From the NCBI GenBank assembly GCA_965205535.1, contig CBDBHH010000005.1:2852001-2916000 (forward strand): DNA of 64,000 nt, in the 5' to 3' direction. How positions within the stretch are numbered: position 1 is the first letter of the stretch; each line of letters opens with the position of its first letter. The stretch is from UBA8079 sp965205535 (GTDB lineage Bacteria; Pseudomonadota; Alphaproteobacteria; UBA6615). The translations under genes were made by a program, and so were the position numbers. The notes under the pieces are model-generated. The model was not told the DNA's origin. It saw only the letters and a list, made by a program, of their open reading frames with translations, and did no database searches. Below are positions 7,965 through 16,776 of the stretch, piece after piece.

Positions 7965-9185
7965 ATGAGCACGATGGAAGCGACCGAAGCTGTGGAGACG
8001 ATCGAGGGCTCGGGATACCCGATCGGGTTCAAGTTCCGGCAGGGCACGGCCCGCCCGGATATTCTGGGCACCGGCCCCGCACGCGATGTCTATGTGACCG
8101 AGGCGCGCGCGCTTTCGGGCTACTAGAAAGAGGGCATCGTCCACGAAGGTGAGACCGGAAGTGTCTGGCGCATGGCGACGGACGAGGGGCTGCATCTCGG
8201 TGGTGCCGATATCGCACCGTTCCCGCTGGGTTTCTTCAATGCCGGCCTTCACGCCGACCTGATTGGCCGTATTCTGAAGATCGCGGCGGCGCGCGGCATC
8301 CAGATCGATGACCTGAAGCTCGATCTCAAGAACGGCTACTACGTGATCGGGTCTTTTGTGCGCGGTGATGCCAAGGGGCATGTCGAGCCGTCGCGCATCC
8401 ATGCCGAGATTTCCTCGCCGGCGCCCGCCGACGCGATCTCGAAGCTGGTCGATGATGCGATCAAGGCATCGCCGGCGATGGCGACCATGCAGACGCCCGT
8501 GACCAGCACCTTCGCGATTTACGTGAACGGCCGCCGACGGGTGGTAACGTCGCTACCGAATTCCGACACCGCCGACGTGCCGGATCCCTACAAGACTTAC
8601 AGCGCGGTGCCCACGCCCCTGGAAGGTTCGGACGAACTCAACGACATGATCTGGAAGACCGGTGAGGCGAACGAGGGTGAAATCCAGCCCGCGATCAACG
8701 GCACGGACGACAAGGTCAAACGCATCGTACGCACGATCGCGGGCAACAGCGAGCTGCTGGACCCGGCCGGCGTGGTCGAGACGGATACGGTCCTCGGCCT
8801 GCCGGGCATGAGCAATTTCAAGTTCAAGACCGACGAGCGCGTGGACGGAGATCAGGCACCGAGCGGACTGGCGCTGATCGCCGCGGGTATCGCGTTCTGC
8901 TATCTGACCCAGGTCGAGCGTTACACGATCCACCAGAAGTTCAACATTCGTGGTGCGCGGCTGGTCCAGTACACGCCCTTCACACTGTCAGGCGATCCGG
9001 CCGACGGGTCGTGGAACGGCGATATCGAACCCGTCGATACCCACCTGTTTCTGTCGGGTGACGAGGACGACGAGACCCACGAGAAACTCATGAAGATCGC
9101 CGCGACCGTTTGCTATCTGCACGCGACGCTGGCCGATTCCGTGGTGGCCGACGTCAAGATCAGCCTGAACGGGCAGGAACTCTAG
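7965..9185 (+). pseudogene. Tandem OsmC-like protein interrupted by an in-frame amber codon
   Basis: A frame from ATG 7965 to TAA-equivalent stop at 9183-9185 would encode about 406 residues but is interrupted by TAG at 8124-8126 (after residue 53, ...EARALSGY). Reading continues in the same frame as KEGIVHEGETGSVWRMATDE. A single change from TGG (Trp) or CAG (Gln) explains the stop. The rest looks like two OsmC-type domains: the first (about residues 60-200) lacks the usual peroxidatic Cys (FFNAGLHADL), while the second has a Cys in IAFCYLTQ and another in ATVCYLHA. OsmC proteins reduce organic peroxides. ATG 8172 could restart translation, giving 337 residues without the first strands. Confidence 0.65.
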
Positions 9186-9823
9186 AGGCGTTTTTCAACC
9201 AGCTTGATGGCCCCGAGGTTTGCGATCGCTGCGAACATCGTGACGCCTTCATGCTCGAACGCGTCATAGCGAATTTCGTTGCGCGTCTTGAAACCCTGAT
9301 TGGCGAAAACCCGCTGCGATGTGGGGTTCGTTGCGTCCGACAGGACCGCATCGAACCCTTTTGAGCGCGCGTTATCTGTTGTCGCGCTTACCAGCGCCTG
9401 GGCGACCCCGCGCCCGCGCACTGCGTCATCGATCGCCAGCATGTGGATATGTGCACATCGATCCAGCTGGGCGGCGGTCCGGCGTTCATAATCCTGTTCC
9501 AGGGCCGCGATCAGCGCGCCAATTGGTGGGTAATTGGGCGAAGCGTCCTCGATCTCCGGCGGTGGGGTGAAGGTGAAGGAGGTGGTGAGCGCGATTCCCA
9601 CCAGTTTCTCCGCCTCGAATGCGCCCATCGTCAGCCCATCCGGCAGCGCGGCGGGCAAGAATACGCCAAGCATTGTGGCGAATTCATCATGGGTTTGCCC
9701 GACCGTTACCGCCAGCGGTTCATGACGGCTGAACACGCGCGCGATGAGATCGATGGCCGCGCCCGTTTCGGATGGCCCGACAATTTCGTGGCGACAGTTG
9801 CTGTCTGATTCCTCGGCGTTCAT
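9182..9823 (-). CDS. GNAT family N-acetyltransferase
   Basis: With a start at ATG 9823 the protein has 213 residues, about the size of a stand-alone acetyltransferase. The acetyl-CoA site is visible as IDDAVRGRGVAQALV (the V-R-G-x-G-x-A motif A). It follows a strand HIHMLAI and precedes TNPTSQRVFANQGFKT, the usual motif B. The substrate cannot be inferred. Its 3' end touches the end of the OsmC-like gene (convergent, 4-bp overlap), and its start lies 86 bp from the divergent amidase. A longer frame that reaches 9994 is antisense to the amidase start and is rejected. Confidence 0.85.
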   Translation of the reverse strand: MNAEESDSNCRHEIVGPSETGAAIDLIARVFSRHEPLAVTVGQTHDEFATMLGVFLPAALPDGLTMGAFEAEKLVGIALTTSFTFTPPPEIEDASPNYPPIGALIAALEQDYERRTAAQLDRCAHIHMLAIDDAVRGRGVAQALVSATTDNARSKGFDAVLSDATNPTSQRVFANQGFKTRNEIRYDAFEHEGVTMFAAIANLGAIKLVEKRL

Positions 9824-9908
9824 CCGTGTCGTTCCGGTTCCGGCAATGTTCGGTGGCCCCGCGGGGGCGTTTGATGAAACAATAGCCGGCAAATCGGGGA
9901 AGGACAGC

Positions 9909-11324
9909 ATGACATCGACACCGGACCTGGCGACCGCGTCGCTTGTGGAAGTTGCGTCGGCGCTGCGAAACGGCAGCCAGACGGCGATCGGCATCGCGGA
10001 ATGGGCGATTGATAACCACGATCTGCGTGGTGAGGCATTGCATGCCTACAAGACCTGGGCGCCTGATAAGCTTCGAGGTGAGGCCGCGGCGGCGGATGCG
10101 GCTTTCGCCGCGGGGATCGATCTCGGCCCGCTGCAGGGCATCCCGGTTTCGATCAAGGACCTGATTGGGGTTTCCGGATACCCGACCTTCGCCGGCTGCC
10201 CGCGCGAACTGCCGGAGAAATGGCAGAGCGAGGGCCCGGTCGTGCGCGCCATTCGTCAGCAGCTGGGGGTCATCTCCGGCAAGGCGCATACCGTCCAGTT
10301 TGCATTCGGCGGCATGGGTGCGAACCGGCATTGGGGCGCGCCGCGTAATCCCTGGGACGCGACCGATCACCGCTCACCGGCAGGCTCGAGTTCCGGCGCC
10401 GGAGTGAGTTTGCACGAGGGTTCGGCACTGCTCGCGATCGGCACGGACACGGCCGGTTCCGTTCGGATGCCGGCAACGGTGACCGGTAGCGCGGGTATTC
10501 GCCCGACCCCAGGCCGCTGGTCCATCGACGGGATCGTGCCGTTGGTCCCGTCACTCGACACGCCGGGCCCCATCGCGCGGAGCGCGGGTGATCTCGCCTT
10601 CGGGTTTGCGGCCATCGATCCGCTGCTGGGCGGCGACGTTTCAGGCTTCCTGGGCGTGTTGGCCGAGGTGGACGTGTCGGACTTCCGCATCGGCGTCTGT
10701 GACTGGTATTTCAACAACTGCGACCCTGGTGTTGCCGAACGTGTCCACGAGGCGCTGGCGGAGCTCGAGAAAGCAGGCGCGCGGGTGTCGTCGGCGACGC
10801 TGCCGCATCTGGATGACATGACCGCCCTCAACGATGCGGGCGGTCTGCATATCGGTGAGTTCTCCAGTTTCATCAACAACGAGATGATCGACTACAAGGA
10901 CGATCTGGATCCCGCGGTGGCAATACGTCTGGCCGCGGCCGAAAATTACACCGCGGCAGAACATCTGCGCCGTGTGCGTGACGTCGCGTCCATGGCGGCA
11001 ACCGTCGACGCGGCGTTCGGGCCGTTCGATGCCATCGTCGGGCCGACGATCCCGATCACGCCGCCGAAGATGAGCGACATCGCCACGCCGGAGACCCATC
11101 TCAAGGCGAACACGCTGTTCGTGAAGAATACCGTGACGGTCAGCCTGCTGAACCAGTGTGCCGCGACAATCCCGGTGGGCCTGGATGATGCCGGCATGCC
11201 TGTCGGCATGCAGATCGTCTGCCGTGACGGGTTCGAGGAGACGGCGCTCGGTGTCGCGTTGGCGGCCGAGAATGTGCTGGGCACGCCGCGCGAACGGCTC
11301 GGCCCGTCACCGATGGGAATCTAG
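9909..11324 (+). CDS. Amidase (amidase signature family)
   Basis: The start at 9909 follows GGGGAAGGA and gives 471 residues. The Ser-cisSer-Lys triad of the amidase signature family is complete: the Lys in PVSIKDLIG at about residue 84, the Ser in SPAGSSSGAGVSL at about 160, and the nucleophile region in GTDTAGSVRMPATVTG at about 183. These cytosolic enzymes hydrolyse amides to acid and ammonia. A nitrile hydratase-like operon 48 kb away makes an amide supply imaginable, but the two are not linked. GatA is unlikely since no gatB/gatC neighbours exist and the C-terminal half diverges. Confidence 0.88.
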   Translation: MTSTPDLATASLVEVASALRNGSQTAIGIAEWAIDNHDLRGEALHAYKTWAPDKLRGEAAAADAAFAAGIDLGPLQGIPVSIKDLIGVSGYPTFAGCPRELPEKWQSEGPVVRAIRQQLGVISGKAHTVQFAFGGMGANRHWGAPRNPWDATDHRSPAGSSSGAGVSLHEGSALLAIGTDTAGSVRMPATVTGSAGIRPTPGRWSIDGIVPLVPSLDTPGPIARSAGDLAFGFAAIDPLLGGDVSGFLGVLAEVDVSDFRIGVCDWYFNNCDPGVAERVHEALAELEKAGARVSSATLPHLDDMTALNDAGGLHIGEFSSFINNEMIDYKDDLDPAVAIRLAAAENYTAAEHLRRVRDVASMAATVDAAFGPFDAIVGPTIPITPPKMSDIATPETHLKANTLFVKNTVTVSLLNQCAATIPVGLDDAGMPVGMQIVCRDGFEETALGVALAAENVLGTPRERLGPSPMGI

Positions 11325-11332
11325 CGCCGGGT

Positions 11333-12472
11333 TTATTCGGCGGCCTGCTCGACCGCATCGCCGTCCAGCATGTGCAGCTCCCACGGCGTGGAGCAGGGCG
11401 GACCGTTCGCGACCCGCATGCTGCGGGCATTCAGATCGAAGATGAACGCGGCGTTGGTCATGGTGCGCTTGGCTTCGGGCTGACGTTCGTCTGGATGACG
11501 GCAGATGGCGTTGGGATGGGCGAAATGATCCGCCAGTGCCGCCTGAATGGCGTTGTCGTCGATGTTGCCTGCATGAGCCCGTAGCAGTCGGTCGAGGCGG
11601 TTGGCCCGGTAGAGCGTGCTTGTCGAAATCCGCTCCATCTGGGACGGGCCGTGGCGCGGGTCCATGAAATGGTTCGAATGGGTCACGAGTCCGTTGCGCG
11701 GATACAGGTATGACACCGCGTCCGGGCTTGTCTCGATATCGATGATTTCGCCATCTGCATGGCCGACCACGAAATTGGCCGAACACACGCGCTTGGTCGA
11801 CACGATAGGCAACAGCGCCATGTCGTAGGTCTCGGCGTCGAGGATTTCCCGGCAGCGCATGTGGAAGGGTTTTTCATAGGCGTTGCGGCCGTCATGATCG
11901 GATACCAGGCCATTCTCGACGAGGCCGATCCCGTGTTCGTTCACACCCATCTTGCCGCCGACGATCCCGGCTTCGGTGTAGCAGATCAGGTTCGATCCGT
12001 TCTTCCGTGTGATGCGCAGCGCAACGCAGCGGCCGTGAACTCCCGCCAGCCAGTCCCAGTTCTGACCCAGAACGGTGTGTCCGCTCGCGGTCGCCTCAGG
12101 CATCAAACCGAAGGTGGAGCAACCATCGGCGTCGTCGGCCAGGGCGGGGTTGTCGTTGGCCTTGGCCTCGTCGCCGAACAGCCCGAACGTAATTTCGTAG
12201 CGGGCGTTGAGCATGGAAATATCACCGAGCGGCAATTCCGCGCCGTCGGAGATGCCGCGCATTTCTTCCGCATAATCGGCATTCTGCGCGCGCATGACGT
12301 CGACCCAGGTCTCACCTTCCGTGCGGGCGGTCTCGGCATTCAGGCCACCGGCGGCGAAACGCGCCAGGTAGGTGTCGATATTCTCGGCGATCTGGGTGCG
12401 TTGAGAACGACCATGGATCAGCCCGCGTTCATAGGGGTCGTCACCAAGATCGAGGACAGGAAGGTCGGCCAT
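11333..12472 (-). CDS. C45 family peptidase / acyl-CoA:6-aminopenicillanate acyltransferase-like Ntn hydrolase
   Basis: The start at 12472 (GGAG upstream) gives 379 residues. The core shows the autoproteolytic site of the C45 family, ADDADGC|STFGLMPEA, in which the Cys becomes the N-terminal nucleophile after self-cleavage, followed by TVLGQNWDWLAG and a conserved NEHGIGLVENGL. Family members hydrolyse amide bonds of small molecules or transfer acyl groups (isopenicillin N acyltransferase, and bacterial homologues of unknown substrate). It is cytosolic, with no signal peptide. It faces the amidase gene tail to tail and is followed upstream by a Gfo/Idh/MocA dehydrogenase on the same strand. 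Confidence 0.82.
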   Translation of the reverse strand: MADLPVLDLGDDPYERGLIHGRSQRTQIAENIDTYLARFAAGGLNAETARTEGETWVDVMRAQNADYAEEMRGISDGAELPLGDISMLNARYEITFGLFGDEAKANDNPALADDADGCSTFGLMPEATASGHTVLGQNWDWLAGVHGRCVALRITRKNGSNLICYTEAGIVGGKMGVNEHGIGLVENGLVSDHDGRNAYEKPFHMRCREILDAETYDMALLPIVSTKRVCSANFVVGHADGEIIDIETSPDAVSYLYPRNGLVTHSNHFMDPRHGPSQMERISTSTLYRANRLDRLLRAHAGNIDDNAIQAALADHFAHPNAICRHPDERQPEAKRTMTNAAFIFDLNARSMRVANGPPCSTPWELHMLDGDAVEQAAE

Positions 12473-12533
12473 GGAAGGGCTCCGGCGGTCGTCAGTGGTG
12501 TTGAGTATAGCAGTTGGTTGAGGCGCGCGCGCT

Positions 12534-13697
12534 CTAGGCGAGCACCGGCAGGTCCACCCAGCTGTGATTATCGGATGCATCGGCGCTTGCCTCGGCCAGC
12601 TGCACGTCGCGAATGCCCGCCGCGAGACCGTGGGCAAAGGGCGCGCCGGTGACGACATGGGGAATGAACCCCTCCCAGCCGAAGCGATAGGGATTTTTGT
12701 AGGGCGCGGTCTCGGGCACCTCGGTCCATTGGGCATCATAGTCTGTGGCGAAATCCATCGTCGCCGCGTCGGGGCCCATGTTGAAGCCCTCGATCCGCGG
12801 GGTGTCGGCAGCGGCCTGGGCCCAGCACTGGCGCAGGCCCGCGACCGCCGATCCTGCTGTACCATCGATCTGGAAGGTCACCAGGTCGTCGCCGCGCACC
12901 CGGCGTGCCCAGGAGCTGAGAATCGCACCCCGGGCGCCGTTTTCCAGTTCGAGCAGGGTTGCCGTGGCGTCCTCCACGTCGACGTCGTAGCGCTTGCCCT
13001 CTTCGTCGATGCGTTCGGGCTGTGCGGTCCAGGCCGAACAGGCCACGCGCGAGATCGGGCCGAGAATACCTTCGATCACATAGCGCCAGTGGGGATGCAT
13101 GTCCGACAGCAACCCGCCACCGCCGGCCTTGGTGTAGTTCCAGCTCGGGCGCTGAGATTCCGCCTCATTTCCGTCGAATACCCACCAGCCGAACTCCAGG
13201 CGAAAACCGACGATGCGACCGAAGAAACCCTGCTCGACGAGCCGTGCCAGCTTGCGGAAGCCCGGCAGGAAGAGTTTGTCCTCGACGGCGCCATGGCGCA
13301 GACCCTTTTCGTCGGCGCGCTGCATCAGCTCGAGGCCCTGGGCCATGCTGGGGGCGATGGGTTTCTCGGTATAGATGTGCTTGCCGGCGTCGATGGCACG
13401 GTTGAGCGTATCGAGGCGCAGATGGGTCGCGGCGGCGTCGAAGAAGACGGGGAAATCCGGGTCGGCCAGCGCGCCGTCGAGGTCCGTCGTCCATTCTTCG
13501 ATCCCGAATTCCTGCGCGACCTCGGCAAGGCGCGGCTCATTGCGGCCCGCGAGCAACAGGCGGGGCATGATCACGTCGTTGCCAACAGGCAGTCCGCCTT
13601 CCGCGCAAATCTGGGCCAGTCCACCGCGGATATGCTGGGTCCGGCAAATGCGACCCGTCGCGCCATTCAGAATGATACCGAGTGTTTTGGTCGCCAT
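12534..13697 (-). CDS. Gfo/Idh/MocA family oxidoreductase
   Basis: This 387-residue NAD(P)-dependent dehydrogenase starts at ATG 13697 after GGGGAGATC. The N-terminal Rossmann fold is atypical but recognisable (IILNGATGRICRTQHIRGGLA). The family EKP motif (HIYTEKPIAPSM) supplies the catalytic Lys at about residue 113. The C-terminal alpha/beta domain follows, with GGGGLLSDMHPHWRYVIE containing the usual catalytic Asp/His. Members oxidise or reduce sugars, inositols or related polyols. It is upstream of the C45 gene on the same strand with a 61-bp gap. Confidence 0.87.
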   Translation of the reverse strand: MATKTLGIILNGATGRICRTQHIRGGLAQICAEGGLPVGNDVIMPRLLLAGRNEPRLAEVAQEFGIEEWTTDLDGALADPDFPVFFDAAATHLRLDTLNRAIDAGKHIYTEKPIAPSMAQGLELMQRADEKGLRHGAVEDKLFLPGFRKLARLVEQGFFGRIVGFRLEFGWWVFDGNEAESQRPSWNYTKAGGGGLLSDMHPHWRYVIEGILGPISRVACSAWTAQPERIDEEGKRYDVDVEDATATLLELENGARGAILSSWARRVRGDDLVTFQIDGTAGSAVAGLRQCWAQAAADTPRIEGFNMGPDAATMDFATDYDAQWTEVPETAPYKNPYRFGWEGFIPHVVTGAPFAHGLAAGIRDVQLAEASADASDNHSWVDLPVLA

Positions 13698-13794
13698 GCT
13701 GATCTCCCCCGCATACGCATATTCTTTTCGCTCTTACTACACTCTCGGGCCTGAATGCGCTAACCAAAGGCTCTGAAATTCGGGGGGAAGTACC

Positions 13795-14625
13795 ATGCCG
13801 CGCCATATCGTTTGCCTGACGTTTGATTTCGACACCGAGAGCGGTTTCATCGCCCGCGGTCTTGCCACGCCGACCATGCTGTCACGCGGCGAATTCGGGC
13901 TCACCGGCGCACGGCGAATTCTCGATCTCGCCAAGTCTCGCGGTATCCCGATGACATGGTTCGTGCCGGGTTTCACCATCGAGAGCCATCGCGAGGCCTG
14001 TGATGCCGTTGTCGAAGGCGGCCACGAGATCGCCCATCACAGTTGGGCCCATGTGCCGCCGACCGAACAGAGCCGGGCCGAGGAAGAAGAAGACATGGAG
14101 CGTGCCAACGAGGCGATCGAGAAGCTGACCGGCAAGAGGGCACGCGGCTATCGCTCTCCGTCCTGGGATCTGAGCGAGAACACGCTCGACCTGCTCGAGG
14201 CTCAGGGCATGGAGTACGACAGCAGCCTGATGGCCGGCGACTACATTCCGATGATGGCGCGCCGCGGCGACAAAGCGGAGCTCGGTAAGCCGATCGAGTA
14301 TGGCGAGGATTCCTCTATCATCGAGATGCCGATCAGCTGGACTCTCGATGATCATCCGCATTTCGAATATATGCGCACGCCGACCTTCCTCATGCCCGGC
14401 CTGCGCCCGGCGCGCGAGGTGATGGACAGCTGGTATGACGAATTCGTCTATATGCAGGCGAATGAGGAGTGGGGTGTGCTGACCTACACCATGCACCCCT
14501 ATGTGATCGGCCGCGGCTTCCGGATGTTCTCGTTCGAGAAGCTGGTGGACAAGCTGATCGCCGATGGCGCGGAGTTCATGACCATGGAAGACGCCGCCCG
14601 CGTCGCGCGCGAGAAGCTTTTCTAG
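13795..14625 (+). CDS. Polysaccharide deacetylase family protein
   Basis: The 276-residue protein has the NodB-homology fold of carbohydrate esterase family 4. Metal and catalytic motifs are visible: TFDFDTESG (motif 1, catalytic and metal Asp), EIAHHSWAHVPP (motif 2, H-x(3-4)-H variant), and RGYRSPSWDLSENTLDLL (motif 3). The C-terminal TYTMHPYVIGRG supplies the late motif with His. Without a signal peptide it belongs to the cytosolic cluster that includes allantoinase-like PuuE and peptidoglycan deacetylase HpPgdA homologues, so a small-molecule amide is as likely a substrate as a glycan. Confidence 0.87.
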   Translation: MPRHIVCLTFDFDTESGFIARGLATPTMLSRGEFGLTGARRILDLAKSRGIPMTWFVPGFTIESHREACDAVVEGGHEIAHHSWAHVPPTEQSRAEEEEDMERANEAIEKLTGKRARGYRSPSWDLSENTLDLLEAQGMEYDSSLMAGDYIPMMARRGDKAELGKPIEYGEDSSIIEMPISWTLDDHPHFEYMRTPTFLMPGLRPAREVMDSWYDEFVYMQANEEWGVLTYTMHPYVIGRGFRMFSFEKLVDKLIADGAEFMTMEDAARVAREKLF

Positions 14626-14632
14626 CGCGCTT

Positions 14633-16123
14633 TTAACGCCCTTCCAGCGTGGTGCGCAGCCGCAGATAGGCGCGCACCCGGCGTGACGTGACATCGATCA
14701 CGATGTTCAAGGCTGCGGTCAGGCCGATCAGGAAAATCGCGCGGTCGAATCGCAGTTCGGCAAAGGCGCTGTCGACATAAAAACCGAGTGTGGCGATCCC
14801 CAGAATCCCAAGTATCGCCGTTTCCCGCATGATTACTTCCCAGCGATAAAAGAGCAGGGCGAGCAGGCTGCGATAGACGCGTGGCAACAACTCATAAGCG
14901 TAACGGTTCAGCCCGGTCGGCGCGTCGGGCCGCAATGTCAGGGTTTCGGTGTGGCGACCGATCAGGTGCCCGATGATGCCGCCGTTATGTAGAGCCAGCG
15001 CGACGATCGCCGGCAGCATCGACGGCCCCCAAAGCTGCAGGAAAACGAAGGCAAGTATGTATTCCGGCGTCGAGCGGGTCACGACCAGTACCAAATGAGA
15101 AAATCCGCGCATTGGACGGTCAAACATCTGTGGCGAGATGAACGGGAACATCACGGCCGACAGCAGCCCGGTGGCGACCAGGGCGATCATCGTGAGCTGG
15201 ATTGTCGCGATCGAACCAGGAATCGCCTGGGTGAAGGTAAGCAGCCACAGCCAGTCCATCAGGCCCGCGATGCCGTCGCCGTTGCGCAGCGGGAAGGGCA
15301 CGATATCGACCGTCAGGAACCGGACGATATTTGCCCCTGAGATGTGCGTCGCCCAGGGCAGAACCAGCGCGGCACCGATCAGGTATACGGGTACCAGCCG
15401 CCGCCGGGCCCAAAGCCGCTGGCTGGCGATGATCACGTAGAACAGGATCAGCAGCGCGGAGACCTCGGAATATTCTCCCTGACGGAACGCGGTCTCGAGA
15501 TGAAACCCCAGCGTCGGCAGACCTACGAATCCCAGCACCGCGCTCGATCGCAGCCCGCACTCCAGGCGGTACAGCGCATAGGTGCGAAAGTGCGACCAGA
15601 CGTCGGGAAGGCGCACGAACAGCAGGGTCGACAGGCGGTCGGAACCCGACGGGGCCGCGTCCAGGGCGCGACCATCCGCCTCCTCGAGGATCTCGGCGAA
15701 CACCTTGGCGACGATCCCGGCATAGGGAATACCGATCGCCAGGATGCCGGTCAGCGGCGACAAGCCGAACAGCTGGAGAAAAATCAGCGCCCAGAAGAGT
15801 TCATGCACCGCCCGCACGATGACGCAGAAGGTCCGAACGACCCGGCTGTGGAACCCGAGCGCCAGCAGGAATCCGAAGCCAACCCCGAACGCGACGCCCA
15901 GGAACGCAAAGGCCAATGTGTTGACGATTGCCGATACCAGCTTCTCCGTTGCGAAGAAATCCGGGGTTACGATGCCGACCAGGAGCCGGGCGAATTCGTC
16001 CCAGGGGTCGACAGTCGCGATTTCCAGATCGGCGAAGAGAAGGAAGACCAGCGCGACCGTGAAGAACGAGAAGACCGTTCGGGCCAGCGGCGAGTGCTGG
16101 TAAAGGCGCGTTGCGTCGCTCAC
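14633..16123 (-). CDS. phnE: Phosphonate-type ABC transporter permease, tandem PhnE fusion
   Basis: At 496 residues this is about twice the length of PhnE and contains two permease halves, each with the BPD_transp_1 fold. The cytoplasmic EAA loops are AILEEADGRALDAAPSGSDR-like in the first half and the LIGRHTETLTLRPDAPTG-like region in the second. About 11-12 membrane helices are spread evenly, for example FFTVALVFLLFADL near the start. It overlaps the ATPase gene by 4 bp (14633-16123 against 16120), so the two are translationally coupled. It would form the complete membrane channel on its own for phosphate, phosphite or phosphonate uptake. Ligand type is inferred from its partners. Confidence 0.82.
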   Translation of the reverse strand: MSDATRLYQHSPLARTVFSFFTVALVFLLFADLEIATVDPWDEFARLLVGIVTPDFFATEKLVSAIVNTLAFAFLGVAFGVGFGFLLALGFHSRVVRTFCVIVRAVHELFWALIFLQLFGLSPLTGILAIGIPYAGIVAKVFAEILEEADGRALDAAPSGSDRLSTLLFVRLPDVWSHFRTYALYRLECGLRSSAVLGFVGLPTLGFHLETAFRQGEYSEVSALLILFYVIIASQRLWARRRLVPVYLIGAALVLPWATHISGANIVRFLTVDIVPFPLRNGDGIAGLMDWLWLLTFTQAIPGSIATIQLTMIALVATGLLSAVMFPFISPQMFDRPMRGFSHLVLVVTRSTPEYILAFVFLQLWGPSMLPAIVALALHNGGIIGHLIGRHTETLTLRPDAPTGLNRYAYELLPRVYRSLLALLFYRWEVIMRETAILGILGIATLGFYVDSAFAELRFDRAIFLIGLTAALNIVIDVTSRRVRAYLRLRTTLEGR

Positions 16124-16776
16124 GATTTGTAGAGCCCGTCCAGATCACCCGGCTGCAGTCCGGCCGTGAGGGTGTCCAGAGCGACCTTGCCGTCTTTCAG
16201 GCCGATGATGCGGTCCGCAAAGGACAGGGCCAGCGCACGATCGTGCAGCGCGACGATGATGGTTTTCTTTTGCGTGCCGGCCAGCGACAGGATTTCGCGG
16301 GCCTGATGGTCGTCGACGGCAGAGACGGGTTCGTCTGCGATCAGAACGGGCGCGTCGTTAAACAATGCGCGCGCAACCGCTGTACGTTGCTGTTGACCAC
16401 CCGACAGACGCCGAACCGCAGAGAACATTTCGTCCGGCAGACGCAGTGGCTCCAGGACTTCGCGAACCGCGTCGACATCGCGCCTGGCGGGCCAGAACAA
16501 TGTTCGCAGATTGTGGAACGTCGACCGGTTGTGGAGCTGACCCATATAGACGTTGTGGAAGACGGTCAGCGCCTGCACGAGCCCGAGGTCCTGAGGGACG
16601 ATCGCCGCCGGGGCGGTGCAATGCTCGCGCATCAGGCGCAGCAGGGTGGTCTTGCCCGCTCCACTCTCGCCGACGATTGCGATCCGCTCGCCGGGCTCGA
16701 CGCGCAGATGAATGTCTTCGAGCACCCGCCGGCCGTCATAGCCGGCGGGGATCCCTGCCAGGTCGAGGACGTGCAT
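16120..16776 (-). CDS. phnC: Phosphonate-type ABC transporter ATP-binding protein
   Basis: The 218-residue protein is a complete but short ABC ATPase: Walker A GESGAGKTTLLRL at about 35-47, Q-loop PQDLGLVQ, signature LSGGQQQRTAVARAL at about 125, Walker B PVLIADEPVSAVD and the H-loop His in VALHDRAL. It is shorter than most PhnC proteins (about 250-280) through trimming of loops and C-terminus. It sits between the binding protein gene (1-bp overlap of stop and start) and the fused permease gene, making a three-gene operon. It would energise uptake at the inner face of the membrane. Confidence 0.85.
   Translation of the reverse strand: MHVLDLAGIPAGYDGRRVLEDIHLRVEPGERIAIVGESGAGKTTLLRLMREHCTAPAAIVPQDLGLVQALTVFHNVYMGQLHNRSTFHNLRTLFWPARRDVDAVREVLEPLRLPDEMFSAVRRLSGGQQQRTAVARALFNDAPVLIADEPVSAVDDHQAREILSLAGTQKKTIIVALHDRALALSFADRIIGLKDGKVALDTLTAGLQPGDLDGLYKS

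Noticed and set aside
8124..8126. Pyrrolysine or other recoding at TAG
   Set aside because: No pyrrolysine genes or recoding signal are seen, and a simple point mutation or error explains the stop.
9909..11324. GatA subunit of GatCAB
   Set aside because: No gatB/gatC neighbours, and glnS is present in the window; a catabolic amidase fits better.
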